64,000 nucleotides of DNA from Pseudomonas bohemica (GCF_002934685.1 NZ_NKHL01000113.1:1-64000), one strand, 5' to 3'; shown: positions 44,200 to 53,126, counted from the stretch's first letter. Numbers and translations: made by a program. The notes: generated from the sequence alone by a model not told the origin.

Positions 44200-44451
44200 T
44201 TACTTGCGGCTTGCCTTGTCGAGCATGCGCAGAGCGCGCTCGTTGGCTTCGTCCGCAGTTTGCTGAGCTTTCTGAGCAGCAGCCAGAGCTTCATCAGCCT
44301 TGCGATAGGCTTCATCGGCACGAGCTTGCGAACGAGCGGCTGCGTCTTCAGTTGCGGTCAGACGAGCTTCAGTTTCTTTGGACGCGCTGCTGCAACCGGT
44401 AGCCAGAACGGCGGCCAGGGCCAGAGCAGAGAATTTCAGAACGTTGTTCAT
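44200..44451 (-). CDS. oprI: Major outer-membrane lipoprotein OprI (Lpp family)
   Basis: Protein of 83 residues. The lipoprotein signal ends LATGC with the lipidated Cys20. The mature part is an Ala/Glu/Arg-rich heptad coiled coil (about 25-80) that trimerises. It ends LDKASRK, with a C-terminal Lys suited to covalent linkage to peptidoglycan. It anchors the outer membrane and is one of the most abundant Pseudomonas proteins, in line with its strong site (AAGGGGA, six bases before ATG), promoter-like upstream region and terminator. Confidence 0.97.
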   Translation of the reverse strand: MNNVLKFSALALAAVLATGCSSASKETEARLTATEDAAARSQARADEAYRKADEALAAAQKAQQTADEANERALRMLDKASRK

Positions 44452-44531
44452 CGTGTTCCCCTTAAAGGACTTCTATCAAATTAGTCATCTCTCGAAAATG
44501 AGAAAATGACCGACGTACATACTACTCATTG

Positions 44532-44560
44532 TTTGTAGTAAGTAAACGGACTAAGCGCAA
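44532..44560 (-). promoter_or_regulatory. Candidate sigma70 promoter of oprI
   Basis: On the minus strand TTGCGC (44560-44555), 17-base spacer, TACAAA (44537-44532), about 80 bases before the oprI start. The -35 box lies inside the imperfect inverted repeat CTAAGC...GCTTAG (44551-44585). The -10 box lies in TACTAC...GTAGTA (44520-44540). Confidence 0.45.
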
Positions 44561-44585
44561 GAACCACACAAAATTCTTTGCTTAG

Positions 44586-45223
44586 AAAGGCTTCCGTGCG
44601 ACTCCTCACGTTTTCTCTCGAAAAAAAACCGGCGCTGTCAGGCGAAAACGTCTGTCAGTGACCAATGCAATCGATCGGATCGGCGTGGGTCCGAGATCGT
44701 CAGGCGGGTCAACGATGTGACGCAGGCCCTGAAGCCGGCCATGGTTTAACCGCGTGCAGCCTTTTTGTATAGACGATGATCGGCAATGACGATTGATCTG
44801 TGCTGCTTGACGTGACTCAAGCAAGCCGTTTGCGTCTCAATGGACATCCACCGGCGGCTTCAGGTTCAACCGGCAGAGCGGTCAGATGTGCGGCAGCGCA
44901 TATTCGCCTCGATTCCCTTGAGCAGATTCGGCAATGGCGCCTACTATTTGGGGGTGCTCATTTGTTTGAGAAGCCAGGGCGTTCTCGGTGTCCAAATCAG
45001 GCACGGGGTGGCGTTGCAGGCAGTGTGAAAACGTCGCGAGCGACAGCGAAACCAGGCAGAAACCGGCGCAACAGAGCGACTCAGGTGTTCTCAACGAGCA
45101 TTTTTCACCGGTTTTCAAGGCCATGTTGCTGAGCATCATCGTTTTCACGCCGTCTGATAGTTCCTTCGCCGGAAAAACATCGGTAAGGTAGGGGTCAAAT
45201 TCCAAGACCCGCGAGGAGTAGTG
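44586..45223. other. Gene-poor stretch between oprI and the acetyltransferase
   Basis: About 640 bases. The frames on both strands (the longest, minus 44882-45292, would overlap the next gene antisense) lack domains, good starts and Pseudomonas-like composition. It may hold the promoter for 45224, an unrecognised small RNA or a decayed gene. Confidence 0.4.
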
Positions 45224-45505
45224 ATGAGCGAGGCGTTGTCCATCCACCATGACGAGACCGGTCACCAGTTCGAGATTAATATCGATGGTCACCGCGCCTA
45301 TCTGACGTACATGGATCTGGGGAAGCAGACTCTGGATATCTATCGTACGTTCGTTCCCAACGCACTGCGGGGGCGGGGCATAGCTGCGGCCTTGACCGAG
45401 GTCGCGCTGGATTATGCCGAGAGCAACGGTTATACCGTCATTCCATCGTGCTCATATGTCGAGCGCTACATGGAGCGCAATCAGCGGCAGGCAGCCAAGA
45501 TCTGA
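45224..45505 (+). CDS. Small GNAT-like N-acetyltransferase (NATD1/YjdJ-like)
   Basis: Protein of 93 residues, the length of the small GNAT (Gcn5-related) group. It shows AYLTYMDLGKQTLDIYRTFV, the acetyl-CoA loop PNALRGRGIAAALTEVALDYA and IPSCSYVERYMERNQ. The substrate is unknown. AGGAG lies five bases before ATG 45224; a GTG one codon earlier is too close to it. A terminator shared with aroF-like 45576 follows. Confidence 0.85.
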   Translation: MSEALSIHHDETGHQFEINIDGHRAYLTYMDLGKQTLDIYRTFVPNALRGRGIAAALTEVALDYAESNGYTVIPSCSYVERYMERNQRQAAKI

Positions 45506-45530
45506 TCGATCGAATCAGCCGCCACAATGA

Positions 45531-45563
45531 AAAACGCCGAGCAATTGCTCGGCGTTGTCGTTT
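45531..45563. terminator. Bidirectional terminator between the acetyltransferase and DAHP synthase genes
   Basis: Perfect palindrome AACGCCGAGCAATTGCTCGG, continuing CGTT (45533-45556), with A's on the left and T-rich sequence on the right, placed between converging genes. Confidence 0.82.
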
Positions 45564-45575
45564 CTGAAGCGCCAA

Positions 45576-46664
45576 TCAGCCGCGCTTGCGCTTGGGCAAG
45601 ACGTCCTTGAGCTTGGCGTACATGCTGCGCAAGGTCTTCTCGGTGGCTTCCCAGTCAATGCAGGCGTCGGTAATCGATACACCATATTCCAGGTCGGCGA
45701 GGTCCTTTGGAATCGACTGTGCACCCCATTTCAGGTGGCTTTCAACCATCAGCCCAATGATCGACTCGTTGCCTTCCAGAATCTGGTTGGCGACGTTTTC
45801 CATGACCAGCGGTTGCAACGCCGGGTCCTTATTGGAGTTAGCGTGACTGGCGTCGACCATGATGTTCGGCTTGATCTTCGCTTTGTTCAGCGCCTGCTCG
45901 CAAAGCGCGACGCTTACCGAGTCATAGTTGGGCTTGCCGTTACCACCGCGCAGCACCACGTGACCGTAGGCGTTGCCCTTGGTGGTAACGATGGACACGC
46001 CACCTTCCTGGTTGATGCCCAGGAAGCGGTGCGGGCTGGAAACCGACTGCAGCGCGTTGATCGCCACGGTCAGGCCGCCATCGGTACCGTTCTTGAAGCC
46101 CACGGCCGAGGACAGCCCGGAAGCCATTTCGCGGTGAGTCTGGGATTCGGTGGTACGCGCGCCGATGGCCGACCAGCTGATCAGGTCCTGCAGATATTGC
46201 GGGGAGATCGGGTCCAGCGCTTCGGTCGCGGTCGGCAGGCCTTTCTCGGCCAGATCCAGCAGCAGCTGGCGACCGATGTGCAGCCCGTCCTGAATCTTGA
46301 AGGAGTCGTCCAGATACGGGTCGTTGATCAGGCCCTTCCAGCCGACGGTGGTGCGCGGTTTTTCGAAATACACGCGCATCACCAGATACAGGGTATCGGA
46401 CAGCTCCGCAGCCAGCGCCTTGAGGCGGTCGGCGTATTCGTGGGCAGCCTTGATATCGTGGATCGAGCATGGCCCGATCACGATGAACAGGCGGTGGTCC
46501 TTGCCATCGAGAATGTTGCGAATCACTTCGCGGCCCTTGCTCACGGTCGCCTGGGCGGCAGCGGTGAGAGGAATTTCGCGCTTGAGCTGATCCGGAGTGA
46601 TCAGTGTCTCGTTGGAGGCAACGTTGAGGTCGTCAATCGGTAAATCAGCCATCGTGTTACTCAT
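45576..46664 (-). CDS. 3-deoxy-7-phosphoheptulonate (DAHP) synthase, class I
   Basis: Protein of 362 residues. Class I AroFGH motifs: FIVIGPCSIHD, MRVYFEKPRTTVGWKGLIND, GARTTESQTHREMASGLSS, GFKNGTDG, VLRGGNGKPNYD and IMVDASHANSNKDP. It condenses phosphoenolpyruvate with erythrose 4-phosphate, the first step of the shikimate pathway. Which of AroF, AroG or AroH it matches in feedback control cannot be read by eye. Two starts (46664, 46652) are possible. It converges with the acetyltransferase and is divergent from a thioredoxin-like gene. Confidence 0.93.
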   Translation of the reverse strand: MSNTMADLPIDDLNVASNETLITPDQLKREIPLTAAAQATVSKGREVIRNILDGKDHRLFIVIGPCSIHDIKAAHEYADRLKALAAELSDTLYLVMRVYFEKPRTTVGWKGLINDPYLDDSFKIQDGLHIGRQLLLDLAEKGLPTATEALDPISPQYLQDLISWSAIGARTTESQTHREMASGLSSAVGFKNGTDGGLTVAINALQSVSSPHRFLGINQEGGVSIVTTKGNAYGHVVLRGGNGKPNYDSVSVALCEQALNKAKIKPNIMVDASHANSNKDPALQPLVMENVANQILEGNESIIGLMVESHLKWGAQSIPKDLADLEYGVSITDACIDWEATEKTLRSMYAKLKDVLPKRKRG

Positions 46665-46896
46665 AAGGTCACGGGTGCTGGCCGCCAGCGGCGGAGCCCA
46701 GCATGGTTGAGCGCAGCGGGGAGCGGAACCTTAGCGCGTTAACCCTCGCTTCGACAATGGGTAAACGTGGCTTTCGTCCAACAGACGCGGCATTCTCGGG
46801 TGCATTTTCTTTTTCAGCGTGCAGTCGTTCCGCCTGAAGTTTGTAAACTGTCGGTTGTGGGCGGATATAGTGTGCCCAGACTCTGGGGCGATCGGT

Positions 46897-47232
46897 GTGG
46901 ATCAACTGCAACTGACGGATTTCGACGTGGATCAGCAATTGCTGACGCTGCCTGGTGTTTCGCTGCTGATATTCACCAGCGTCGGCTGTTCGAGTTGCCG
47001 GTGGGCGCGGCATCATTTGCCCGAGCAGGCGCTGCCAGTGGAACGGCTATGCTGGATCGACGCCGAGGAGAATGGTGGCGCCGTGCAGCGTTATGGCGTG
47101 TTTCATCTGCCGACGCTGTTCGTGGTGCGCGACGGAGAGTTTTACGGTGCATTGCGCTGCACGCTTTGCGCTCAAGCCATTATCGAAGGTGTTGATCAGT
47201 CGCTGGCACGCAGGCCTGACGACTTACCTTGA
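46897..47232 (+). CDS. Thioredoxin-fold protein
   Basis: Protein of 111 residues from GTG 46897 (137 from ATG 46819). The thioredoxin fold shows SLLIFTSVGCSSCRWARHHL (active site C-S-S-C near residue 33-36), DAEENGGAVQRYGVFHLPTL with the cis-Pro, and FVVRDGEFYGALRC. It lacks a signal peptide and so is cytoplasmic, possibly a disulfide reductase. GTG is favoured because the conserved part begins VDQLQLTDFD and GGGG lies just before it; the upstream extension is Cys-rich and unlike the family. Confidence 0.75.
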   Translation: MDQLQLTDFDVDQQLLTLPGVSLLIFTSVGCSSCRWARHHLPEQALPVERLCWIDAEENGGAVQRYGVFHLPTLFVVRDGEFYGALRCTLCAQAIIEGVDQSLARRPDDLP

Positions 47233-47287
47233 AAGCACAAGCCTTGAACGGGCAGCCATCGAGCTGACAAATGTTCACGGTCAGTAC

Positions 47288-47316
47288 GCCGTCTCGCGAA
47301 TGTATTCACTCCCACA
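47288..47316. repeat. Single REP unit
   Basis: Reverse complement reads TGTGGGAGTGAATACATTCG, then CGAGACGGC, a known Pseudomonas REP form. No partner in inverted orientation is nearby. Confidence 0.5.
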
Positions 47317-47370
47317 AGGGTTATGCACGGTGGTTTGGCGGGTTTCATTCTGATGCATTTGGGGAAAACG

Positions 47371-48291
47371 ATGACCAACGACCTGACCATGAAAACCGCA
47401 GGCAGCAAACTGGTATTGGCGATCTCCTCGCGGGCGCTGTTCGATTTGCGGGAAAGCCACGCGATCTACATGAGCGATGGGGTAGCGGCTTACCGCAAGT
47501 ACCAGATCGACCATGAAGACGAAGTGCTGGAGCCGGGCGATGCCTTTTTGCTGGTGGAAAAGCTGCTGAGCCTCAACGCCAGCTTGACCCAGTCACGGGT
47601 CGAGGTGGTCCTGGTATCGCGCAACAGTGCCGATACCGGCCTACGTGTGTTCAACTCCATTCAACACTACGGCCTGGATATTTCCCGCGCCGCATTCGTC
47701 GGCGGTCGTAGCCCGTTTCCTTACCTTGCCGCTTTTGGCAGTCATCTATTCCTGTCCACCCATGCTGAAGACGTTCGTAGCGCGCTGGACGCGGGCTTCG
47801 CCGCAGCGACCATCCTCTCCGGCGGCGCCCGGCGTGCAGCCAGCGCCGAACTGCGCATCGCTTTCGACGGCGATGCCGTGCTGTTTTCGGACGAATCCGA
47901 GCGGGTGTATCAGTCAGGCGGCCTGCAAGCGTTCCAGGCCAGTGAGCGCGAAGCTGCGCGATTGCCGCTGCCGGGTGGTCCGTTCAAACCTTTCCTCGCT
48001 GCGCTGAACCTCTTGCAGCGTGAGTTTCCCGAGGAGTCGTGCCCGATCCGCACCGCGCTGGTCACTGCCCGATCGGCTCCGGCCCATGAGCGGGTGATCC
48101 GAACGCTACGCGAGTGGGACATTCGGCTGGATGAGTCGCTTTTTCTCGGTGGCCTGGAAAAATCGGCGTTTCTGGAAGCCTTCGCCGCAGACGTGTTTTT
48201 CGACGATCAGCCCGGTCATTGCGAGAAAGCGCGCGAGGTGGTGGCCACCGGTCACGTGCCTCATGGCATCAGCAATGAGCTAAAACAGTGA
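47371..48291 (+). CDS. 5'-nucleotidase family protein (NT5C1-like)
   Basis: Protein of 306 residues resembling the bacterial homologues of cytosolic 5'-nucleotidase I. Conserved parts include LVLAISSRALFDLRESHAIY, VEVVLVSRNSADTGLRVFNS, AFVGGRSPFPYL, LFLSTHAEDVRSALDAGFA, FDGDAVLFSDESERVYQ and VFFDDQPGHCEKA. It should remove phosphate from a nucleoside monophosphate; which one is unknown. GGGGA lies six bases before ATG 47371, whereas an earlier in-frame ATG (47323) overlaps the REP region. Confidence 0.85.
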   Translation: MTNDLTMKTAGSKLVLAISSRALFDLRESHAIYMSDGVAAYRKYQIDHEDEVLEPGDAFLLVEKLLSLNASLTQSRVEVVLVSRNSADTGLRVFNSIQHYGLDISRAAFVGGRSPFPYLAAFGSHLFLSTHAEDVRSALDAGFAAATILSGGARRAASAELRIAFDGDAVLFSDESERVYQSGGLQAFQASEREAARLPLPGGPFKPFLAALNLLQREFPEESCPIRTALVTARSAPAHERVIRTLREWDIRLDESLFLGGLEKSAFLEAFAADVFFDDQPGHCEKAREVVATGHVPHGISNELKQ

Positions 48292-48387
48292 ACCTTTAGA
48301 CCGCAAAGCAGTATCAAACCGGCCGATTCGTTCGCACGCTGCTACTCTGAGTTGTGTCTGCGCCTGTCATGCTTGCCTGGAGGTCAC

Positions 48388-48882
48388 ATGATTCGCTCGA
48401 TGCTGTATGCCACGGACCTCGGTCTTTATGCGCCTTATGTCCTGCAGCATGCGCTGGCACTGGCCAGAACGTTCAATGCTGAGCTGCATGTGATTCATGT
48501 CGTCGAACCCATGGGGCTGTTCGCCGAATCGGTCCTGCAAAGCTATCTGGCCGAGGACGTGCTCAGGGAACTGCACAGTGAAGGGGTCAATACGGTCATC
48601 GAAGGCATCGAACTTCGGGTGCTGGCCGGTTTTCGCGACGAACTGGGAGAGGATAACCAGGATCTTGAGCTGATCCGAAGTGTGCGTGTGGTGCAGGGCG
48701 ATCCATCCAATGTGATTCTCGAGCAGGCGCAGCGCCTTGAAGTCGATTTGTTGGTGCTGGGCAGTCACAGCCACGGTACCGAAGGGGACACGCCGATCGG
48801 ACGCACCGCTGCGCGGGTTCTGCAGCTTTCAGAAGTGCCGGTGTACATGGTGCCGATGCTGCAAAACCGTTCCGGAGCTTAG
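48388..48882 (+). CDS. Universal stress protein (UspA family)
   Basis: Protein of 164 residues, single Usp domain: MLYATDLGLYAPYVLQHALA, ELHVIHVVEP, VVQGDPSNVILEQAQRLEVD, LLVLGSHSHGTEGDT and VLQLSEVPVYMVP. The G-x2-G-x9-G-S/T-type nucleotide motif is only partly kept. Such proteins aid survival under stress and starvation. GGAGG stands five bases before ATG 48388. It lies alone between the nucleotidase and cysB. Confidence 0.9.
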   Translation: MIRSMLYATDLGLYAPYVLQHALALARTFNAELHVIHVVEPMGLFAESVLQSYLAEDVLRELHSEGVNTVIEGIELRVLAGFRDELGEDNQDLELIRSVRVVQGDPSNVILEQAQRLEVDLLVLGSHSHGTEGDTPIGRTAARVLQLSEVPVYMVPMLQNRSGA

Positions 48883-49033
48883 GCCCGAAGAGCAAATCGT
48901 CGCGCCAATGAAAAAGCAGCGTGCCATTAACGAATAAAAGTGATAAAAAGTTCTAGCTTTGCCTTCCTGACCATTAATCCAGTTATATACCGTTGCTGAT
49001 GCCCGCGGCGTCTTCCGGCTTTGAGGGATACAT

Positions 49034-50008
49034 ATGAAGCTTCAACAATTGCGCTACATCTGGGAAGTGGCGCACCACGACCTCAACGTCTCGGCGACGG
49101 CACAGAGCCTCTACACGTCGCAACCGGGGATCAGCAAGCAGATACGCTTGCTGGAAGACGAACTGGGAGTCGAGGTCTTCGCGCGCAGCGGCAAACACCT
49201 GACCCGCGTTACGCCCGCCGGTGAGCGAATCATCACCACGGCCGGGGAAATCCTGCGCAAGGTCGAGAGCATCAAGCAGATCGCCCAGGAGTTCTCCAAC
49301 GAGAAGAAAGGCACCCTGTCGATCGCCACCACCCACACTCAGGCCCGCTATGCGCTGCCGCCGGTGATCAGCAATTTCATCAAACAGTACCCGGATGTGG
49401 CGCTGCACATGCATCAAGGCTCGCCAATGCAGATCGCCGAGATGGCCGCTGACGGTACCGTCGATTTTGCCATTGCCACCGAAGCCCTGGAGCTGTTCGG
49501 CGACCTGGTGATGATGCCGTGCTACACCTGGAACCGCTGCGTGGTCGTGCCCCAGGGCCACCCGCTGACCAAGGTGCCGAAACTGACCCTGGAAATCCTC
49601 GCCGAATACCCGATCGTCACCTATGTGTTCGGTTTCACCGGTCGTTCCAAGCTCGACGAAGCCTTCAGCCATCGTGGCCTGACGCCCAAAGTGGTGTTCA
49701 CCGCAGCCGACGCTGACGTGATCAAGACCTACGTTCGCCTGGGCCTGGGTGTTGGCATCGTCGCCAAGATGGCCGTGGACCCCAAGCTGGAGAGCGATCT
49801 GGTGGTGCTCGATGCCAGCGAACTGTTCGAAGCCAGCATCACCAAGATAGGCTTTCGCCGCGGCACCTTCCTGCGCGGCTTCATGTGCGACTTCATCGAG
49901 AAATTCGCCCCGCACCTGACCCGCGACGTCATGGCCAAGGCCATCCAGTGCCACAACAAGCAAGAACTTGAAGAGTTGTTCGAAGGCGTGGTGCTCCCCG
50001 AGCATTGA
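49034..50008 (+). CDS. cysB: CysB, LysR-type master regulator of cysteine biosynthesis
   Basis: Protein of 324 residues, the CysB length. MKLQQLRYIWEVAHHDLNVS, the HTH QSLYTSQPGISKQIRLLEDE, and effector-domain parts TTHTQARYALP and PLTKVPKLTLEILAEYPIVT match CysB. It activates sulfate uptake and reduction genes with N-acetylserine. It converges with cysH, one of its likely targets, across a long terminator. ATG 49034 is the family start. Confidence 0.96.
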   Translation: MKLQQLRYIWEVAHHDLNVSATAQSLYTSQPGISKQIRLLEDELGVEVFARSGKHLTRVTPAGERIITTAGEILRKVESIKQIAQEFSNEKKGTLSIATTHTQARYALPPVISNFIKQYPDVALHMHQGSPMQIAEMAADGTVDFAIATEALELFGDLVMMPCYTWNRCVVVPQGHPLTKVPKLTLEILAEYPIVTYVFGFTGRSKLDEAFSHRGLTPKVVFTAADADVIKTYVRLGLGVGIVAKMAVDPKLESDLVVLDASELFEASITKIGFRRGTFLRGFMCDFIEKFAPHLTRDVMAKAIQCHNKQELEELFEGVVLPEH

Positions 50009-50019
50009 CAGCAGCGGCA

Positions 50020-50066
50020 AGCTGCAAGAAAAAGCGGCCCTCACCCGGCCGCTCTTTCTTGCAGCT
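50020..50066. terminator. Long bidirectional terminator between cysB and cysH
   Basis: An extended near-perfect hairpin: AGCTGCAAGAAA outer arm with TTTCTTGCAGCT, and inner AGCGGCC/GGCCGCT around a short loop. The inner stem has A's on one side and T's on the other, so it works both ways. Confidence 0.85.
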
Positions 50067-50084
50067 CAAAGCTCGCAACTGCGT

Positions 50085-50819
50085 TCAGGCTTTGCCGATC
50101 AAATTCCCCGAATGCAGCCCGCATTCCTTCTGCGTGGCCTCTTCCCACCACCAGCGACCTTCGCGTTCGTGCTGATTCGGCAGGACAGGGCGGGTGCAGG
50201 GCTCGCAGCCGATGCTGATGAAACCGCGCTCGTGAAGGCTGTTGTACGGCAACTCCAGCATGCGGATGTAGTTCCAGACGTCGGCGCTGCTCATCTGCGC
50301 CAACGGGTTGAATTTGTACAGCGTGCGCTCCGGTGTGGAGAAGGCGCTGTCGATCTCGACCACGGCCACGTTGTTGCGGGTGCTCGGGCTCTGATCACGG
50401 CGCTGGCCGGTGGCCCAGGCGTTCACGTCGCTGAGCCTGCGTCGCAGCGGCTCGATCTTGCGCACTCCACAGCATTCGCCATGACCGTCCCTGTAAAAAC
50501 TGAACAGGCCCTTTTCCTTGACGAAAGGCTCCAGTTTTTCCCGGTCGGGGGAGACGATATCGATGGCGATGCCGTACTGCTCGCGCACTTGATCGATAAA
50601 CCTGTAGGTCTCAGGGTGCAAGCGGCCGGTGTCCAGGCTGAACACCTTGACGTTCTTGTTGATCTTCCATGCCATATCCACCAACACCACGTCTTCGGCG
50701 CCACTGAAGGAAATCCACAGCTCGTCGCCGAAGTGCTGGAAGGCGAACTTGAGGATGTCCTGGGCGGACTTGTTGGCGTAGGTCGCGGCGATGTCGGCGA
50801 CGTCGAAGGGGTGGCTCAT
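50085..50819 (-). CDS. cysH: Adenylyl-sulfate (APS) reductase
   Basis: Protein of 244 residues. PP-loop SFSGAED (Ser37-Asp43), SLDTGRLHPETY, the iron-sulfur cysteines Cys116-Cys117 and Cys205-x2-Cys208, and the catalytic Cys233 in KECGLH. The two extra Cys pairs mark the [4Fe-4S] APS-reductase type rather than PAPS reductase. It reduces APS to sulfite with thioredoxin in sulfate assimilation. AGGAAG lies seven bases before the ATG. It converges with cysB. Confidence 0.95.
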   Translation of the reverse strand: MSHPFDVADIAATYANKSAQDILKFAFQHFGDELWISFSGAEDVVLVDMAWKINKNVKVFSLDTGRLHPETYRFIDQVREQYGIAIDIVSPDREKLEPFVKEKGLFSFYRDGHGECCGVRKIEPLRRRLSDVNAWATGQRRDQSPSTRNNVAVVEIDSAFSTPERTLYKFNPLAQMSSADVWNYIRMLELPYNSLHERGFISIGCEPCTRPVLPNQHEREGRWWWEEATQKECGLHSGNLIGKA

Positions 50820-51006
50820 CAGACGGCTTCCTAATTGTGGCGCGCAGGCGCTCTTAATATGCGGCGCTCAAGCGCTGGTAATGGCGCAGATGGTATCAAA
50901 AACCGTCCCCGGTTTGCCTGAATCCTCAGTTTGCACCGGGCCCGGTGCGCTGGTTAGAGTGCTGCTTCCCTAAACGTGGCTGCTTGAAACACACAAGGAG
51001 TGAACT

Positions 51007-51624
51007 GTGGAAATTGCCTGTCTTGACCTGGAAGGTGTGCTAGTCCCGGAAGTCTGGATTGCGTTCGCCGAGAAAACCGGTATCCAATCCCTTCGCGCGA
51101 CGACCCGCGACATCTCCGACTACGACATCCTGATGAAGCAGCGACTGCGCATTCTCGACGAGCATGGCCTGAAGCTGTCGGACATTCAGGAAGTGATCGG
51201 CACGCTCAAGCCGCTGGAGGGCGCCGTGGAATTCGTCAACTGGTTGCGTGAGCGATTCCAGGTGGTGATTCTCTCGGACACGTTCTACGAGTTCTCGCAG
51301 CCGCTGATGCGCCAGTTGGGTTTCCCGACGTTGCTTTGTCATCGTCTGGTCGCGGACGAGACGGGGCGGGTGGTGGACTATCAGCTGCGTCAGAAAGATC
51401 CGAAACGCCAGTCAGTGCTGGCGTTCAAGAGTCTGTACTACCGCGTGATTGCAGCGGGCGATTCGTACAACGACACCAGCATGCTGGGCGAGGCGGATGC
51501 GGGGATTTTGTTCCATGCGCCGGATAACGTGATTCGCGAGTTCCCGCAATTCCCGGCAGTGCAGACGTTTGAAGATCTGAAGCGGGAGTTCATCAAGGCG
51601 TCGAATCGGGTGCTGAGTTTGTAG
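51007..51624 (+). CDS. thrH: ThrH, bifunctional phosphoserine phosphatase/homoserine phosphotransferase
   Basis: Protein of 205 residues, HAD family. Motif I is DLEGVL with Asp7 and Glu9 (ThrH-like rather than DxDGT), motif II is ILSDTFYEF, and motif IV is AAGDSYNDTSML. P. aeruginosa ThrH has phosphoserine phosphatase activity and moves phosphate from phosphoserine to homoserine. The start is GTG 51007, six or seven bases after AGGAG. Confidence 0.94.
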   Translation: MEIACLDLEGVLVPEVWIAFAEKTGIQSLRATTRDISDYDILMKQRLRILDEHGLKLSDIQEVIGTLKPLEGAVEFVNWLRERFQVVILSDTFYEFSQPLMRQLGFPTLLCHRLVADETGRVVDYQLRQKDPKRQSVLAFKSLYYRVIAAGDSYNDTSMLGEADAGILFHAPDNVIREFPQFPAVQTFEDLKREFIKASNRVLSL

Positions 51625-51684
51625 GGGGCGGAACGCGATCATGGTGGGGGCGGCATGCTGTGGGTCGCTCTCATTCGAACGTAA

Positions 51685-51758
51685 CCCTGTAGCAGTCCGG
51701 CTTGCCGGCGGCAGCATCCTTGAAATTGCCACCGCCGGCAATCCGCGCTGCTACAGGG
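51685..51758. repeat. REPIN-like inverted repeat between thrH and pabB
   Basis: CCCTGTAGCAG (from 51685) mirrored by CTGCTACAGGG (to 51758), with inner CCGGCTTGCCGGCGGC and GCCACCGCCGGCAATC. It lies between converging genes and may also terminate transcription. Confidence 0.65.
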
Positions 51759-51782
51759 GTCGCAGCGTTTAAGAAGTCTGAA

Positions 51783-53126
51783 TCACAACGCTTCCAACGT
51801 GCGCAAAAGGACCCGCACTTTGGTAATGGATTCCTGATATTCCGCCTCCCAGTCCGAGTCGGCGACGATCCCGCCGCCGCCCCAGCAGGCGATCTGGCCA
51901 TTCTGGGCCAGCAGGCTGCGGATGGCGATGGAACTGTCCATTGCGCCGCGCACGTCCAGGTACAGCAATGACCCGCAATACAGCGCCCGGCGGTTCGGTT
52001 CCAGTTCGTCGATGATCTGCATCGAACGAATTTTCGGCGCGCCGGTAATCGAACCGCCGGGGAAACTGCCAGTGATCAGGTCCAGTGCGTCCTTGTCTGC
52101 CGCCAGTTCGCCGGTGACGGCGCTGACCAGATGATGCACGTTTGGATAGCTTTCCAGGCTGAACAACTCCGGGACTTTCACCGAACCGATGCGACAGGTG
52201 CGCCCCAGATCGTTACGCAACAGGTCGACGATCATCAGGTTCTCTGCGCGATCCTTCTTGCTCGCCAGCAGTTCTTCGGCGTAGGCGGCGTCTTGTGCCG
52301 CATCCTTGCCTCGCGGTCGGGTGCCCTTGATAGGGCGGGCTTCGACTTGCCGTTGACTGACTTTGACGAAGCGCTCGGGCGACAGGCTCAGGATCGCATC
52401 GCCCTCGGGCAAGCTCAGGTAACCGGCGAACGGGGTCGGGCAGGCCAGGCGCAATGCCTGATAGGCTGCCCACGGCTCGCCGCTGTAACGGGCCCGAAAG
52501 CGCTGGGCGAAATTCACCTGATAGCAGTCACCGGCCTGAATGTAGGCCTGGATTCGTTCGATGGCCTGGCGGTATTGGTCGGCGCTGGTGTCAGCGGCGA
52601 AGGGTTGACTGAGGTTGAAGGTTGCGTGGGTCGCGGTCTGCGGCTGCCCGAACAGCCCGATCAAACGCTGGCGTTCGTGGCTCCCAACGGTGGGGTGAAA
52701 AACCAGTTCAGTGGTGCGTCGCTGGTGATCGCTGATCAGCGCCCAGGCGTACAGTCCCAGTTGCGCCGACGGCAGATGCAGGTCGTCAACGGCCAGACTC
52801 GGCAACGGTTCAAGCAGGCGACCGAAATCGTAGGCCAGATACCCCATCATTCCGCCGGCGAAGGGCAGTGGACTGTGCTCGGGTAAGTCGGCGTAGCCCA
52901 GGGCTGTCAGTCTTTCACGCAGGCGCTGCACGAACGCTGCGCCGCTTTCCTCAGCATCCGCCGTGAACGTTTCAACCGGCCAGGCGCTGAGGATATCGAA
53001 ACGGCCCCGGTCTGCCTCGGGCCTGCCGCTGTCGAGCAGCACGGCACCAGGCGCCTGACGAACCAGAGAAAAATACCCGGTCGGGTCAACGTGGTAGGCG
53101 AGCGGGTGTACGGAACAGGTTGGCAT
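51783..53126 (-). CDS. pabB: Aminodeoxychorismate synthase component I
   Basis: Protein of 447 residues, PabB length. The chorismate-binding domain shows IQAGDCYQVNFAQRFRARY, ILSLSPERFVKV, the PIKGT motif (PabB-type lysine of the covalent intermediate), DRAENLMIVDLLRNDLGR, and TGSFPGGSITGAPKIRSMQI. It makes 4-amino-4-deoxychorismate for p-aminobenzoate and folate with ammonia supplied by PabA. No glutaminase domain is fused. It converges with thrH. Confidence 0.95.
   Translation of the reverse strand: MPTCSVHPLAYHVDPTGYFSLVRQAPGAVLLDSGRPEADRGRFDILSAWPVETFTADAEESGAAFVQRLRERLTALGYADLPEHSPLPFAGGMMGYLAYDFGRLLEPLPSLAVDDLHLPSAQLGLYAWALISDHQRRTTELVFHPTVGSHERQRLIGLFGQPQTATHATFNLSQPFAADTSADQYRQAIERIQAYIQAGDCYQVNFAQRFRARYSGEPWAAYQALRLACPTPFAGYLSLPEGDAILSLSPERFVKVSQRQVEARPIKGTRPRGKDAAQDAAYAEELLASKKDRAENLMIVDLLRNDLGRTCRIGSVKVPELFSLESYPNVHHLVSAVTGELAADKDALDLITGSFPGGSITGAPKIRSMQIIDELEPNRRALYCGSLLYLDVRGAMDSSIAIRSLLAQNGQIACWGGGGIVADSDWEAEYQESITKVRVLLRTLEAL

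Noticed and set aside
44882..45292. 136-codon minus-strand frame upstream of the small acetyltransferase
   Set aside because: Overlaps the 45224 gene antisense, Cys/Ser-rich with no domain, and poor start context.
50020..50066. Small RNA gene between cysB and cysH
   Set aside because: The symmetry and flanking A/T runs are fully explained by a bidirectional terminator.
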